Source of the DNA: Dehalobacter sp. CP
GTDB lineage: Bacteria > Bacillota_B > Desulfitobacteriia > Desulfitobacteriales > Syntrophobotulaceae
Assembly (NCBI GenBank): GCA_009910795.1
Contig: VMEE01000074.1
Coordinates: 1 to 33,614, forward strand
Length of the DNA: 33,614 nucleotides
Direction of reading: 5' to 3'
Shown: in pieces, positions 24,140-32,391 of the stretch
Layout of the letters: each line of letters starts with the position of its first letter
How positions within the stretch are numbered: the first letter of the stretch is position 1
Translations under genes and position numbers: made by a program
Notes under the pieces: model-generated
Database searches by the model: none
Seen by the model: the letters and a program-made list of their open reading frames with translations, nothing else
What the model was told of the DNA's origin: nothing

Positions 24140-24541
24140 CTACTGAAGAGCTTTTTCCTTGATGCTGTGATGTTCTTCTATCCTCTGCTTTAGCTCTTCA
24201 ACCGTTATGCCTTTTTTTTCAGCTATTTCCTTAAGTTTCGCTTCATCCATTTTTCCGTGGCCTTTGCAGCATTTACCTTCCGCAATCCGCTTTTTCAGTT
24301 CTTCGACCGTAATACCTTTTTTTTGGGCGATCTCCTTGAGCTTTGCCTCTAATCGAACTTTAGCTTCTTCCTTAGTAATTCCCTTTTCTTGCGATATTTT
24401 GTCGATCATTTTGTCATAGCAGGATGGGGATTGTACGTTCGGACTATTCTGCTCCGTAGCAGCAATTGCCACGAAAGACAATGACAAAGTAAAAATTAAA
24501 GCAACGGTTAGGGATAATGCAATTAACTTTGTTTTGTTAAT
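24140..24541 (-). CDS. Secreted DUF2680-like helical-repeat protein, apparent ATT start
   Basis: About 133 residues if translation begins at ATT 24541, 7 bases after AAAGGAGG; ATA at 24544 is the alternative. Either start gives an N-terminus NKTKLIALSLTVALIFTLSL ending in VAIAA, a normal signal peptide. The nearest usable TTG codons (24493, 24487) would cut into its hydrophobic core. The mature part holds two repeats of AKLKEIAxKKGITVEELKxR joined by EGKCCKGHGKM, plus a related first unit (KGITKEEAKVRLEAK). It is likely exported as a small helical protein; the CC..H spacer might bind metal. Function unknown. Confidence 0.75.
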   Translation of the reverse strand: MNKTKLIALSLTVALIFTLSLSFVAIAATEQNSPNVQSPSCYDKMIDKISQEKGITKEEAKVRLEAKLKEIAQKKGITVEELKKRIAEGKCCKGHGKMDEAKLKEIAEKKGITVEELKQRIEEHHSIKEKALQ

Positions 24542-24793
24542 TATAAGCCCTCCTTTATTTTAACTTGCCCTTTCCTGTCTTTATTTTGAGCAGCTTAGAA
24601 GGAATAATACCTCTAGATGAAAAGAGTCAAACATCTCCATCCGGGCAGATGGCGAATATGGAATCTGATTTCATCCAATACAATACCGATTTCCGTCATA
24701 TAGACTTCGAAGGGTGGCTTATTGAAGTCCTGCATCATTGCAGTACATAGACCATCCTTATTCTCGCTTTATAAAAATGTGAGAAAAGAACAT

Positions 24794-24836
24794 TAGCTAA
24801 TAATAAGTTGACACAGTAGCTAATATTTTTTATAAT
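24794..24836 (+). promoter_or_regulatory. Consensus promoter with direct repeats, before Phd-Uma2 gene
   Basis: TTGACA (24808-24813) and TATAAT (24831-24836) match consensus exactly with a 17-bp spacer. TAGCTAATA occurs at 24794-24802, before the -35, and at 24817-24825, inside the spacer, 23 bp apart. A promoter this strong is normally held down, and the fused Phd domain of the product is the obvious candidate to bind the repeats. The rest of 24542-24874 holds no gene I can support. Confidence 0.8.
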
Positions 24837-24874
24837 TATACCTAAATTAGTAAATTCAGGATGAAGGTGATCCT

Positions 24875-25609
24875 ATGCGTATTAACACCACAGATATGCA
24901 AAATGCTTTTGGAAAATATCTTTCTCTGGTAGAGAAGGAAGATATTATTATTACAAAGAACGGCAAGAGTGTTGCCAAACTCATCCGCTATAACGAACCG
25001 GACTATTTTCTTGTCCATGAAGAAGCAAATACATATCGATCGACAAAAACGGTGAGCTATGAAGAATACATGGAGCTGGTAGAGTCCTCTGATCAAAGGT
25101 ATGAACTGATCGACGGTGAGATTTATCTGTTAGCGTCGCCATCATTCACCCATCAGGTAGTCGTTAACGAAATTTCAGGTTGTTTTTATAACTATTTTAA
25201 GGGAAAACCTTGCCGTTCCTTAACCGCACCGTTGGATGTCCGGCTATTTGGTTATGCGACGAAGTTCGAAGAAGATCCGAATGTGGTTCAGCCGGATGTC
25301 GTCGTGATCTGTGATGAAGACAAGGTGAATGAGAAGAACAAGTATGAAGGTATACCGACACTGGCGGTCGAAGTCTTGTCGCCATCCACCAAAGCCAAAG
25401 ATCTGGTTGCAAAATTAAATCTCTATATGAAAAGCGGCGTTTTAGAATACTGGGTTGTAAACCCGGAAAACAAAAGTATTCTTCAATATTCTTTTTCAAA
25501 AGAAAGGGATATAGACAATCTAAGGAGTCTCCAGCAGGGAGATACGATTCAATCGACTGTCTTTCCGGATTTGGAGATACCTTTACCTGATATTTTTTCT
25601 GAGATTTAG
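24875..25609 (+). CDS. Phd/YefM antitoxin domain fused to Uma2 nuclease
   Basis: A 244-residue two-domain protein. Residues 1-40 (MRINTTDMQNAFGKYLSLVE, then EDIIITKNGKSVAKLIRY) match Phd/YefM antitoxins, which dimerise and bind their own operator. Residues 62-244 match the Uma2 (DUF820) family of the PD-(D/E)xK nuclease fold: YELIDGEIYLLASPS, VQPDVVVICDED, and AVEVLSPSTKAKDLVAKLNL, with Asp and Glu in the metal site positions. The linker is charged. ATG 24875 follows AAGGTGATCC. The gene stands alone with a consensus promoter. The fused domain may control the nuclease, the promoter or both; Uma2 targets are not established. Confidence 0.85.
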   Translation: MRINTTDMQNAFGKYLSLVEKEDIIITKNGKSVAKLIRYNEPDYFLVHEEANTYRSTKTVSYEEYMELVESSDQRYELIDGEIYLLASPSFTHQVVVNEISGCFYNYFKGKPCRSLTAPLDVRLFGYATKFEEDPNVVQPDVVVICDEDKVNEKNKYEGIPTLAVEVLSPSTKAKDLVAKLNLYMKSGVLEYWVVNPENKSILQYSFSKERDIDNLRSLQQGDTIQSTVFPDLEIPLPDIFSEI

Positions 25610-25647
25610 CTGCCGGAAAAATTAGCAATAAGTAGGTGTTTATATTA

Positions 25648-25842
25648 ATGGATGGAAATAACCGTGCCGATATTAAGCCCGGTACACACGTTTTTATCGT
25701 ACAAAAACAAGATCAGCGAACAGAAAAATTGACCGAAGGAATCGTTAAAGATATTCTAACCAATTCATCGAATCATCCTCATGGAATTAAAGTCCGGCTA
25801 AGTAATGGCATTGTAGGCCGAGTAAAACAAATCATTCCCTAG
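25648..25842 (+). CDS. ywbE: YwbE family protein (DUF2196)
   Basis: A 64-residue protein matching Bacillus YwbE: IKPGTHVFIVQKQDQRTEKL, then GIVKDILTNSSNHPHGIKVR and GIVGRVKQI. The family is a small beta-barrel of unknown function, possibly RNA-binding. The start is ATG 25648 after AGTAGGTG. It lies 38 bp downstream of the Phd-Uma2 gene and ends 2 bp before the convergent pseudouridine synthase gene. Confidence 0.9.
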   Translation: MDGNNRADIKPGTHVFIVQKQDQRTEKLTEGIVKDILTNSSNHPHGIKVRLSNGIVGRVKQIIP

Positions 25843-25844
25843 GA

Positions 25845-26768
25845 TTACTTATTTTGTTTTTTATGAAAAAGACTCAAGAACTCTTTAGGAATCGGACTTT
25901 CAAAATGCATAATTTCATTGGTTACCGGATGCTTGAAAGCCAGGATGTGAGCATGAAGTCCTAACCGGTTGATGCTGCTCTTTACTCCTCCATATTTTAT
26001 ATCCCCGATAACACTGTGCCCGATGTCTTGCATATGAATACGTATTTGATTTTTGCGGCCGGTCTCCAGTTTTACCTCCAATAAAGAATAGGAATTGTTT
26101 TTTTCCAATACCTTGTAATGGGTCACGGCTTTTTGCCCACCATTGGGAGTCTTGCTGGAGTACATTCGAAGCGCTTTATTTTCTGTTAACCAAGAGGTAA
26201 TAGTCCCTTGATCATCGGTTAGGGGACCATGAACAACCACGGCATAACTTCTTTCCAGAACAACTTCCTTCCAGGCGTTTTGGAGCTTTTCCTTTATCTC
26301 TTCGCTTTTGGCAAACATCATGACCCCGGAGGTTTCTTTATCCAGCCGATGTACAACAAAAACCCGACTCTGACTATCTCTTTTTTTGATATGTGTACTT
26401 AAAACATTATAAGCTGTTAATTCCTTTTCTCTGTCGGTCGCGATTGAAAGCATTCCGGCAGGTTTTTCTATGATGATAAGATATTCATCTTCAAAGAAAA
26501 TCTTTAGCCCCAGGGGCTTGAGCTCTCTTCTTTCTTGATAGACTTTGCTCCGATTAATGTTAACCTTTTGACCTGCAACCAACGGATAGTTAAACAAAGT
26601 TGTTACCTCGCCGTCTACAGAAATCTGGCGATGGGAGAGAAGTGACTTGATAGAGTTTCTCCCTTGTTGTGGCAACTGAGCAATAAGGAATTTTAACAAT
26701 TCATTTTCTTTATCAACGATAAGGGAAGTTTGTTTCTCAGGACGATGTTTGGTATTTGCTTTTTTCAT
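25845..26768 (-). CDS. RluA/RluD-family pseudouridine synthase
   Basis: A 307-residue enzyme that converts specific uridines in RNA to pseudouridine. An N-terminal S4-like RNA-binding region lies at about 20-75 (NSIKSLLSHRQISVDGEVTT). The catalytic domain contains VVHRLDKETSGVMMFAKS with catalytic Asp143, ETGRKNQIRIHMQDIGHSVI and GLHAHILAFKHPVTNE. Target sites cannot be assigned from sequence. ATG 26768 is used; the ribosome site is GAAGGGGTT. It is convergent with ywbE. Confidence 0.92.
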   Translation of the reverse strand: MKKANTKHRPEKQTSLIVDKENELLKFLIAQLPQQGRNSIKSLLSHRQISVDGEVTTLFNYPLVAGQKVNINRSKVYQERRELKPLGLKIFFEDEYLIIIEKPAGMLSIATDREKELTAYNVLSTHIKKRDSQSRVFVVHRLDKETSGVMMFAKSEEIKEKLQNAWKEVVLERSYAVVVHGPLTDDQGTITSWLTENKALRMYSSKTPNGGQKAVTHYKVLEKNNSYSLLEVKLETGRKNQIRIHMQDIGHSVIGDIKYGGVKSSINRLGLHAHILAFKHPVTNEIMHFESPIPKEFLSLFHKKQNK

Positions 26769-26997
26769 CTGTTAACCCCTTCATAATCATATTATTTTGA
26801 GTAAGCGAAGATCTTTCCAGAAGATAATTGCCATTATGTATAAAAAAACTCTGGCATTTTAGTATTAGCTATTATTGAATAAATAGCAATAGGCTAGATC
26901 TTCTATCAGCCAATTGGCCTCCTATGTATTTCTCGTCAGGTATTGTCGGGATATCAAAGGAAGAATAAGAGAAGAAATAAATTTTAACCTCAAATGA

Positions 26998-27046
26998 TTG
27001 CATTTAATCTGTTGATGGTATAAAATACCAATAGAACATATGTTCT
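26998..27046 (+). promoter_or_regulatory. Promoter with LexA/SOS-box-like operator
   Basis: TTGCAT (26998-27003) and TAAAAT (27021-27026) are 17 bp apart. AGAACATATGTTCT at 27033-27046, over the likely start site, matches the Firmicute LexA core GAACRNRYGTTC in full; only the flanking C/G of the consensus is changed. The 300 bp before it (26769-27070) otherwise hold no gene. Confidence 0.55.
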
Positions 27047-27070
27047 AAGAGAGGCAAAAAGAGGTTACTA

Positions 27071-27163
27071 ATGGAACAATCATTCGGCGGTCCCTTAAAG
27101 CTGGAGATCTTAGAAAAGTATTTTGATTTTTACCCCCAAGCTTTAAAGAAACAAAATTTTTGA
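27071..27163 (+). CDS. 30-codon ORF after the SOS-like box
   Basis: ATG 27071 opens a 30-residue peptide, MEQSFGGPLKLEILEKYFDF ending ALKKQNF, stopping at 27161-27163. A modest ribosome site (AAAGAGG, 27057-27063) lies at usable distance. It could be a small SOS-induced protein or the start of a gene cut short by mutation. The peptide is not recognised. It lies 84 bp before the WYL regulator. Confidence 0.4.
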   Translation: MEQSFGGPLKLEILEKYFDFYPQALKKQNF

Positions 27164-27247
27164 GCCAATTCTAGGGGAAATAACCCGGTTATTTTTATTG
27201 AGAGTTATAGCGCCGGTAAAAATCTGACATGGAAAGACGGTGAAACG

Positions 27248-28162
27248 ATGAAGATCAACCGGCTTTTGGAAATGATAATTCTTTTACTGAATAAAGGGAC
27301 CATCACTGCCGGTGAACTCTCCGACCGGTTTCAGGTATCTGTGCGGACGATTTACCGGGATATTGATATTCTATCCACGTCCGGGGTTCCGGTGGTGATG
27401 ACCAGAGGTAACGGTGGGGGAATATCGCTGCTGGAGGAGTATTCTCTGAGCAAGGTCATGATCAGTGAGCAGGAGAGGGACGGTTTGCTGCTTGCTTTGC
27501 AGACCCTGCAGGCTACCAGGTATCCGCAAAGTGAGGATATCCTGGCAAAGTTGGGAGTGGTGTTAAAAAAGCCCTCCCGCAAGGATTGGGTCGAGATCGA
27601 TTTCTCTTATTCGAACAGCACGCCCAATGAGAAGAATAAATTCAACGATATTAAAGAAGCGATTTGGCAGCACAGGGTAATTTCTTTTGATTATGTAAAT
27701 TCTAATGGCCTAAAAAGCAGCCGTTCGGCTGAGCCGGAAAGGCTGCTGTACAAAAGTCATACCTGGTATTTAATTGCTTACTGCCGCAAGCGGGAAGAGC
27801 ACCGCATTTTTCGTCTGACAAGAGTTAAAAACGTCACGGTCTTGGAAGAGCCATTTACCCCGAGGCTTTGTCCGGAATGGGAAGAAGAGGCAAGCGGCCT
27901 ACCGGATTCTGTCCATCTAAAACTAAAGTTTCAGCCCAGGATCTTAAACCGGATTTACGATGATTTTGCCGAGGAACTCATTCAGAAAAATGAGGACGGC
28001 ACTTTGGTCGTCGAGGTGGACTTTCCGGAAGATGAGTGGGTCTATGGCTATATCCTTTCTTTCGGCAGCTATGTTGAAGTATTGGAGCCCGTACATATCC
28101 GGCGAATCGTTACCGAACGGTTAAAACAGGCTTTAGAAAAATACGAAACTCCTCAAATATGA
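27248..28162 (+). CDS. YafY/YobV-family WYL-domain regulator
   Basis: A 304-residue transcription factor. Residues 1-60 form the HTH_11 winged helix (GTITAGELSDRFQVSVRTIY followed by RDIDILSTSGVPVV). The WYL ligand-sensing domain spans about 140-225 and includes SHTWYLIAYCRKREEHRIFR. A C-terminal WCX-type extension follows. The WYL fold binds nucleic acid or small ligands. It likely controls the GyrI-like gene 84 bp downstream on the same strand. ATG 27248 has only a weak ribosome site. Confidence 0.9.
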   Translation: MKINRLLEMIILLLNKGTITAGELSDRFQVSVRTIYRDIDILSTSGVPVVMTRGNGGGISLLEEYSLSKVMISEQERDGLLLALQTLQATRYPQSEDILAKLGVVLKKPSRKDWVEIDFSYSNSTPNEKNKFNDIKEAIWQHRVISFDYVNSNGLKSSRSAEPERLLYKSHTWYLIAYCRKREEHRIFRLTRVKNVTVLEEPFTPRLCPEWEEEASGLPDSVHLKLKFQPRILNRIYDDFAEELIQKNEDGTLVVEVDFPEDEWVYGYILSFGSYVEVLEPVHIRRIVTERLKQALEKYETPQI

Positions 28163-28246
28163 CATCCTATTGTCAATACGTTCCAGTAAGATAGAGGTAG
28201 TGAAAACTTAATGGAACAATAATATTTGAAAGGGAGAAAAAGTGTC

Positions 28247-28711
28247 ATGATGTTTCAAGTTGAACTCTTGGAGCGTAAAGCTCAGCCTGCTCTGGTGGTC
28301 AGAGCGAAAACGGCCGTGGCCGAACTGCCGAAAGTGATCGGCGAAAGCTATGGGAAGATCATGGGGTATCTGAATGAACTCGGTGTCCAGCCGATCGATG
28401 CTCCATATACCGCCTACTACAACCTGGATATGGAAAACTTGGATGTAGAAATGGGGTTTCCCGTTGCTAAGCTTTTCCCGGATAAGGAGGACATTCATGC
28501 TCGGGAGATTCCAGCCGGCAAATTTGCCAGCTGCATTTACAAAGGACCCTATAGCGGGATGGAGCAGCCTTATAACGAAATGTTCCGCTGGATCGAAGAA
28601 AATGGCTGCAAACCGGCAGGCGAGTATTACGAATACTACTATAATGCCCCCAGCGATGTTCCGGAGAGTGAACTTCTGACCAAAATTGTAATGCCGGTTA
28701 TTCAAAAATAA
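28247..28711 (+). CDS. GyrI-like (AraC effector-binding type) small-molecule-binding protein
   Basis: A 154-residue stand-alone GyrI-like domain: VELLERKAQPALVVRAKTAV at the start, then AYYNLDMENLDVEMGFPVAK, IPAGKFASCIYKGPYSGMEQ and a final ESELLTKIVMPVI. The family binds diverse hydrophobic or cationic compounds, and some members detoxify or sense drugs. ATG 28247 (or 28250) follows AAGGGAG. A terminator lies directly after it. The upstream WYL regulator may control it, a pairing frequent in Firmicutes. Confidence 0.87.
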   Translation: MMFQVELLERKAQPALVVRAKTAVAELPKVIGESYGKIMGYLNELGVQPIDAPYTAYYNLDMENLDVEMGFPVAKLFPDKEDIHAREIPAGKFASCIYKGPYSGMEQPYNEMFRWIEENGCKPAGEYYEYYYNAPSDVPESELLTKIVMPVIQK

Positions 28712-28725
28712 AATCCTGGATTCGC

Positions 28726-28760
28726 AAAACCTCCTTACAATTTTTTTGTTTGGAGGTTTT
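28726..28760 (+). terminator. Terminator of the GyrI-like gene
   Basis: AAAACCTCC (28726-28734) pairs with GGAGGTTTT (28752-28760) around a 17-base T-rich loop, 15 bp past the stop. The arms end in A and T runs, so it may work in both directions. Confidence 0.8.
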
Positions 28761-28878
28761 ACATCTATTTACATGAGAGGAAAACATATCAACTAGTGGT
28801 GAAAGGAATGAATATAGTACAATTCTCTTATGGAAACATCATGATTTGGCAAGAAATAAAACAAAAGAGGAAAGTAGA

Positions 28879-30795
28879 TTGTACATAAAATTATTACGGC
28901 ATCTTCGGTTCGGTGGATTGCTTATGCTTTGTTTTCTTTTTTTCACCGGATGGATGACAAGCGCAGTGAATGCAGATACGACTCAAATCGATCGAATCTA
29001 TGGTTCAGACCGTTATGCGACAGCGGCAGCCATTTCCCAGAAAGGATGGGAATCGTCGGAGTATGCTGTCTTGGCCCGCGGCGATGACTTTGCAGACGCT
29101 CTCTGCGCGGGACCACTGGCGGCGAAGTATCATGCTCCGATCCTACTGACTGAGTCTCAATCCCTGAATGCTGATGCACAGAGTGAGATTCAACGGCTTG
29201 GTGTCAAGCGCGTATTTATTACAGGCGGGACTTCGAGCATCTCTGCGGAGATTGAGACAACGCTGCGTGAAGCCGGTGTAATCGAGATTGTTCGTCTCGC
29301 CGGTAATGACCGCTATGAAACATCAGTAAAAATTGCCGAAGCGTTAAACAGCAACAAGATGATTCTGGCGACAGGGAAGAATTATCCGGATGCACTCTCC
29401 ATTGCGGTGGTGGCAGCCCAAGCGGAAATACCGATCTTACTCGCCGGTAAAGACAGGCTGCCGCAAAGCGTTAAGGAATATGTGCAAAAACAGAACATTG
29501 AGCAAGCCTATATTGTTGGAGGTACAGGCGTAATCAGCGAGGGGGTAGCCCAACAAGTGCCGGGAGCTTTCCGGTTAGCCGGGTCTGACCGTTATGCCAC
29601 CAATGTAGCGGTTTTAGAACACTTTTCCGGCCAATTGGACCTTTCCAGGTTGTTTGTCGCGGTGGGTGAGGGGCCCAAAGGAACAGAGTTCGCCGATGCT
29701 TTAACCGGTGCTGTACTGGCTGCTAAATCATCATCCCCGCTTATTCTCGTGCGTGACACCCTGCCGGAGGTCACGCAAAAATATCTCAAAGGGAAGATCA
29801 CACCTTTTACGGTTGTGACGGGACTTGGCGGAGAGAATGCGGTTAAATCTTCGGTCCTGCAGCGGATCATTAATTTAGCCAATACCAATGATGGCAAACT
29901 TTCAGTATCTCCGGCGAGTACAATCGCGGGAGCCATCAAGAATATTTACCTGGTCTATCTTCCTGGGGAGGACATGAACAACGGAACCGTGGAGTTCTTC
30001 CTTCCGGATAGGTACTTGGCGATAGCCGGACAGGATAAAATCACGATAAACGGCATTGTAAATTCATTAACCTCTGAACAGATTTCCGATGCTGGACAAA
30101 GGGTCAGGATATCGGGACTGAACGTTACGACCGGTCAAAAAATAATCCTGACACTCAATGACAAAAGCGTTCAGGACGTTGGCAACTACAGTTTTAAGGT
30201 GATCGCGGATGCAGATGGCTCAGGAATTCTTAGACCAAGCTCAGGAAGTCTTACGGAGTCAAGGACGCTTCCAGTTCGTTTCCCGAGTCTTAAAGTGGGG
30301 ATACAGCTGCTCTCTTACAACCGGCCGGCTACGCCTTTATCCCCAAAAGGATTTGTCATTCATTCCACAGCGGATCCTGGGGCCACCGCGCAGAAAATAG
30401 TTCAATATTTTAATTACCCCAACCGTTATTCCTCTACCCATTATGTTGCGGATTGGACTGAAACCGTGCAAATGATTCCGGAAGACGAAATGGCCTGGCA
30501 TGCTGCCCAAACAGCCAACCAAAGGTACCTTTCCGTAGAAATGTGTGAACCGGAAGGAAATCAGCCCGAGCAATTTAAAAAAGTTTGGGATCAGACCGTT
30601 CTTTTGGTTGCAGATGCTTGTATCCGGTATGGCTGGGACCCTCAAAAAGATATCTTCAGTCATATGGACATCTCTTATGCCTATCGGGAAACAGATCATA
30701 TTGATCCAATCCCGTTCCTTAAAAAATATAACAAGACTTGGCAGGATTTATTGAATGCAATTCAAGCCAAGATGGTTGAACTGCAAACGAATTGA
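28879..30795 (+). CDS. CWB2 protein with C-terminal N-acetylmuramoyl-L-alanine amidase
   Basis: A 638-residue secreted wall hydrolase. TTG 28879 is chosen: AGAGG lies 8 bases before it and it starts a signal peptide (LRHLRFGGLLMLCFLFFTGW, cleavage near VNA). A longer frame from TTG 28846 lacks a ribosome site. Three CWB2 repeats span about 35-340 (YGSDRYATAAAIS, DDFADALCAGPLAA, GGTSSIS and later copies). A beta-rich region of unknown type follows at about 340-470. The amidase_2 domain (about 475-638) has zinc ligands in GFVIHSTAD, AWHAAQT and HIDP. It cuts the sugar-peptide bond of peptidoglycan. Confidence 0.9.
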   Translation: MYIKLLRHLRFGGLLMLCFLFFTGWMTSAVNADTTQIDRIYGSDRYATAAAISQKGWESSEYAVLARGDDFADALCAGPLAAKYHAPILLTESQSLNADAQSEIQRLGVKRVFITGGTSSISAEIETTLREAGVIEIVRLAGNDRYETSVKIAEALNSNKMILATGKNYPDALSIAVVAAQAEIPILLAGKDRLPQSVKEYVQKQNIEQAYIVGGTGVISEGVAQQVPGAFRLAGSDRYATNVAVLEHFSGQLDLSRLFVAVGEGPKGTEFADALTGAVLAAKSSSPLILVRDTLPEVTQKYLKGKITPFTVVTGLGGENAVKSSVLQRIINLANTNDGKLSVSPASTIAGAIKNIYLVYLPGEDMNNGTVEFFLPDRYLAIAGQDKITINGIVNSLTSEQISDAGQRVRISGLNVTTGQKIILTLNDKSVQDVGNYSFKVIADADGSGILRPSSGSLTESRTLPVRFPSLKVGIQLLSYNRPATPLSPKGFVIHSTADPGATAQKIVQYFNYPNRYSSTHYVADWTETVQMIPEDEMAWHAAQTANQRYLSVEMCEPEGNQPEQFKKVWDQTVLLVADACIRYGWDPQKDIFSHMDISYAYRETDHIDPIPFLKKYNKTWQDLLNAIQAKMVELQTN

Positions 30796-30797
30796 TC

Positions 30798-31916
30798 CTA
30801 TTCCGAGAGAGCTGCAGCATCCTTTAACGTGTCAATAATATGGATTTGCTGAGGACAGACGTCTTCACAGTTGCCGCAGGCAATACACGCGGAAGGCTTT
30901 GTGCTGCCCAGCATCAAGGCAATTTGATAAGTCCTTTTCGCACCTTGTAAATCACCGAAGATCATATTCCGGTTCAAGGCATCTAAAAAAACCGGTATGT
31001 GAATTTGCTGCGGGCATCCTTTGACGCAATACGCACACGAGGTACAAGGAATAGAGGGAATCGCACGGAGAGCCTCCCGTGCCCGTACGATCACGGCCGT
31101 TTCTTCCAGACTCAAAGGCCGGAAATCCTCCATATAGGAAAGATTGTCTTTCATCTGCTGGGTGGTAGACATCCCGCTGAGCACAGTGATGACCTTGTCC
31201 AAAGAAGCGGCAAAGCGAATGGCCCAAGATGCCAAAGAGGCCTTAGGATCAGCTTCTTCAAATATTTTCCGGACACTGTCGGCTGGATTTGCCAGTACGC
31301 CGCCCTTCACAGGCTCCATGACAATGATTGGTTTGTTATGCTTAAGTGCCACTTCATAGCATTGGCGCGACTGGACGGATTCGCTCTCCCAATCGGCATA
31401 GTTGATCTGGAGTTGAACAAATTCTGTCTCCGGGTGTTCAGTCAGGATGCGGTCGAGTAAATCAGCCTTGTCATGGTAGGAAAAACCGATATGACGGGCA
31501 AGTCTCTTCTCTTTCAGCTCCAGCATATAATCCCAGATACCGAAGTCGTCAAAGACTTTCTTGCGGCTTTCACTCACATTATGCATCAGATAGTAATCAA
31601 AATATCCGGCTCCTGTGCGCCTAAGCGAGGTATGGAGCATCTCTTTGGCCTCTGCGGCAGTGGAGACCGCCCAGGCCGGAAGCTTAGTAGCAAGCTGAAA
31701 GCTTTCGCGGGGATAGCGGTCAACAAGGGCTGTTTTTATGGCCGCTTCCGATTTCCCGTTGATGTAGCCGTACGCCGTATCAAAGTAAGTGAAACCCTTG
31801 GCCATGAACAGATCAACCATTTCTTTGGTCTGCTCAAGGTCAATTTCTTTTTTGATCATCGGAAGCCTCATCAGTCCAAAACCGAGCTTCCGTATATTTT
31901 TGCCTAAATAGTCCAT
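30798..31916 (-). CDS. Aldo/keto reductase with two C-terminal 4Fe-4S motifs
   Basis: A 372-residue cytoplasmic oxidoreductase. The aldo/keto reductase barrel covers about 1-280: DTAYGYINGKSEAAIKTAL with Asp and Tyr, LATKLP with Lys, YYLMHNV with His, and QLQINYADWE. A ferredoxin-like tail carries CTSCAYCVKGCP at about 298 and CIACGNCEDVCP at about 350, room for two clusters. This fusion type is common in anaerobic Clostridia; the physiological substrate is not known. ATG 31916 follows CAGGAGATAA. Its stop lies 2 bp from the convergent amidase gene. Confidence 0.9.
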   Translation of the reverse strand: MDYLGKNIRKLGFGLMRLPMIKKEIDLEQTKEMVDLFMAKGFTYFDTAYGYINGKSEAAIKTALVDRYPRESFQLATKLPAWAVSTAAEAKEMLHTSLRRTGAGYFDYYLMHNVSESRKKVFDDFGIWDYMLELKEKRLARHIGFSYHDKADLLDRILTEHPETEFVQLQINYADWESESVQSRQCYEVALKHNKPIIVMEPVKGGVLANPADSVRKIFEEADPKASLASWAIRFAASLDKVITVLSGMSTTQQMKDNLSYMEDFRPLSLEETAVIVRAREALRAIPSIPCTSCAYCVKGCPQQIHIPVFLDALNRNMIFGDLQGAKRTYQIALMLGSTKPSACIACGNCEDVCPQQIHIIDTLKDAAALSE

Positions 31917-31977
31917 GATTTATCTCCTGCCATCGTTTAGTGTGATATCATCTCTCAATGGATTAAGTCTGAAATTA

Positions 31978-32006
31978 ATTGTAGTTGGCTGCAAACAGAC
32001 TGTCAA
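31978..32006 (-). promoter_or_regulatory. Promoter of the aldo/keto reductase gene
   Basis: On the minus strand TTGACA (32006-32001) and TACAAT (31983-31978) are 17 bp apart, ending 62 bp before the start codon. Confidence 0.8.
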
Positions 32007-32086
32007 ATTTACCTTTTAAAAAAGCGGCAACAAATGTAAAATGGAAATAAGCTAATATCAATGAACAATAATAAGGAGGCCTATCT

Positions 32087-32386
32087 ATGAAAAAGAAATA
32101 TATTATCTTCATGATTATGGCAATCTTAATTTCCTTCACATTGACAGGATGTATACCGGGAGATGGCACGTATACATCTGAAAGACCGGCAGGGTTTTTA
32201 TGGGGCGTTTGGCATGGGTGGATTGCGCCAATTTCACTGATTGTCGGGTTATTTAAGGATAATATCAGAATCTATGAGACCGTAAATACAGGCTGGTGGT
32301 ATGATTTTGGCTTTTATATTGCTGTGATCAGCGGCTTCGGTGGGGCGTCCTTATCCCGAAAGAAAAAGAAAGAGAAAAAGGAGTAA
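32087..32386 (+). CDS. Small putative lipoprotein with membrane segment
   Basis: A 99-residue protein with a type II signal peptide: basic MKKK, a hydrophobic core and the lipobox LTGC with lipid-carrying Cys22. The mature part (FLWGVWHGWIAPISLIVGLF) and WWYDFGFYIAVISGFGG are hydrophobic, and the C-terminus is a run of Lys/Glu (KKKKEKKE). The strand pattern suggests an additional membrane helix with a cytoplasmic basic tail. ATG 32087 follows AAGGAGG. The next gene's promoter starts 6 bp past its stop. No function is recognised. Confidence 0.82.
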   Translation: MKKKYIIFMIMAILISFTLTGCIPGDGTYTSERPAGFLWGVWHGWIAPISLIVGLFKDNIRIYETVNTGWWYDFGFYIAVISGFGGASLSRKKKKEKKE

Positions 32387-32391
32387 TGGCC

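Noticed and set aside
24565..24750. 61-codon plus-strand frame before the Phd-Uma2 gene
   Set aside because: It begins against the leader of the divergent secreted-protein gene, with no ribosome site or recognised product.
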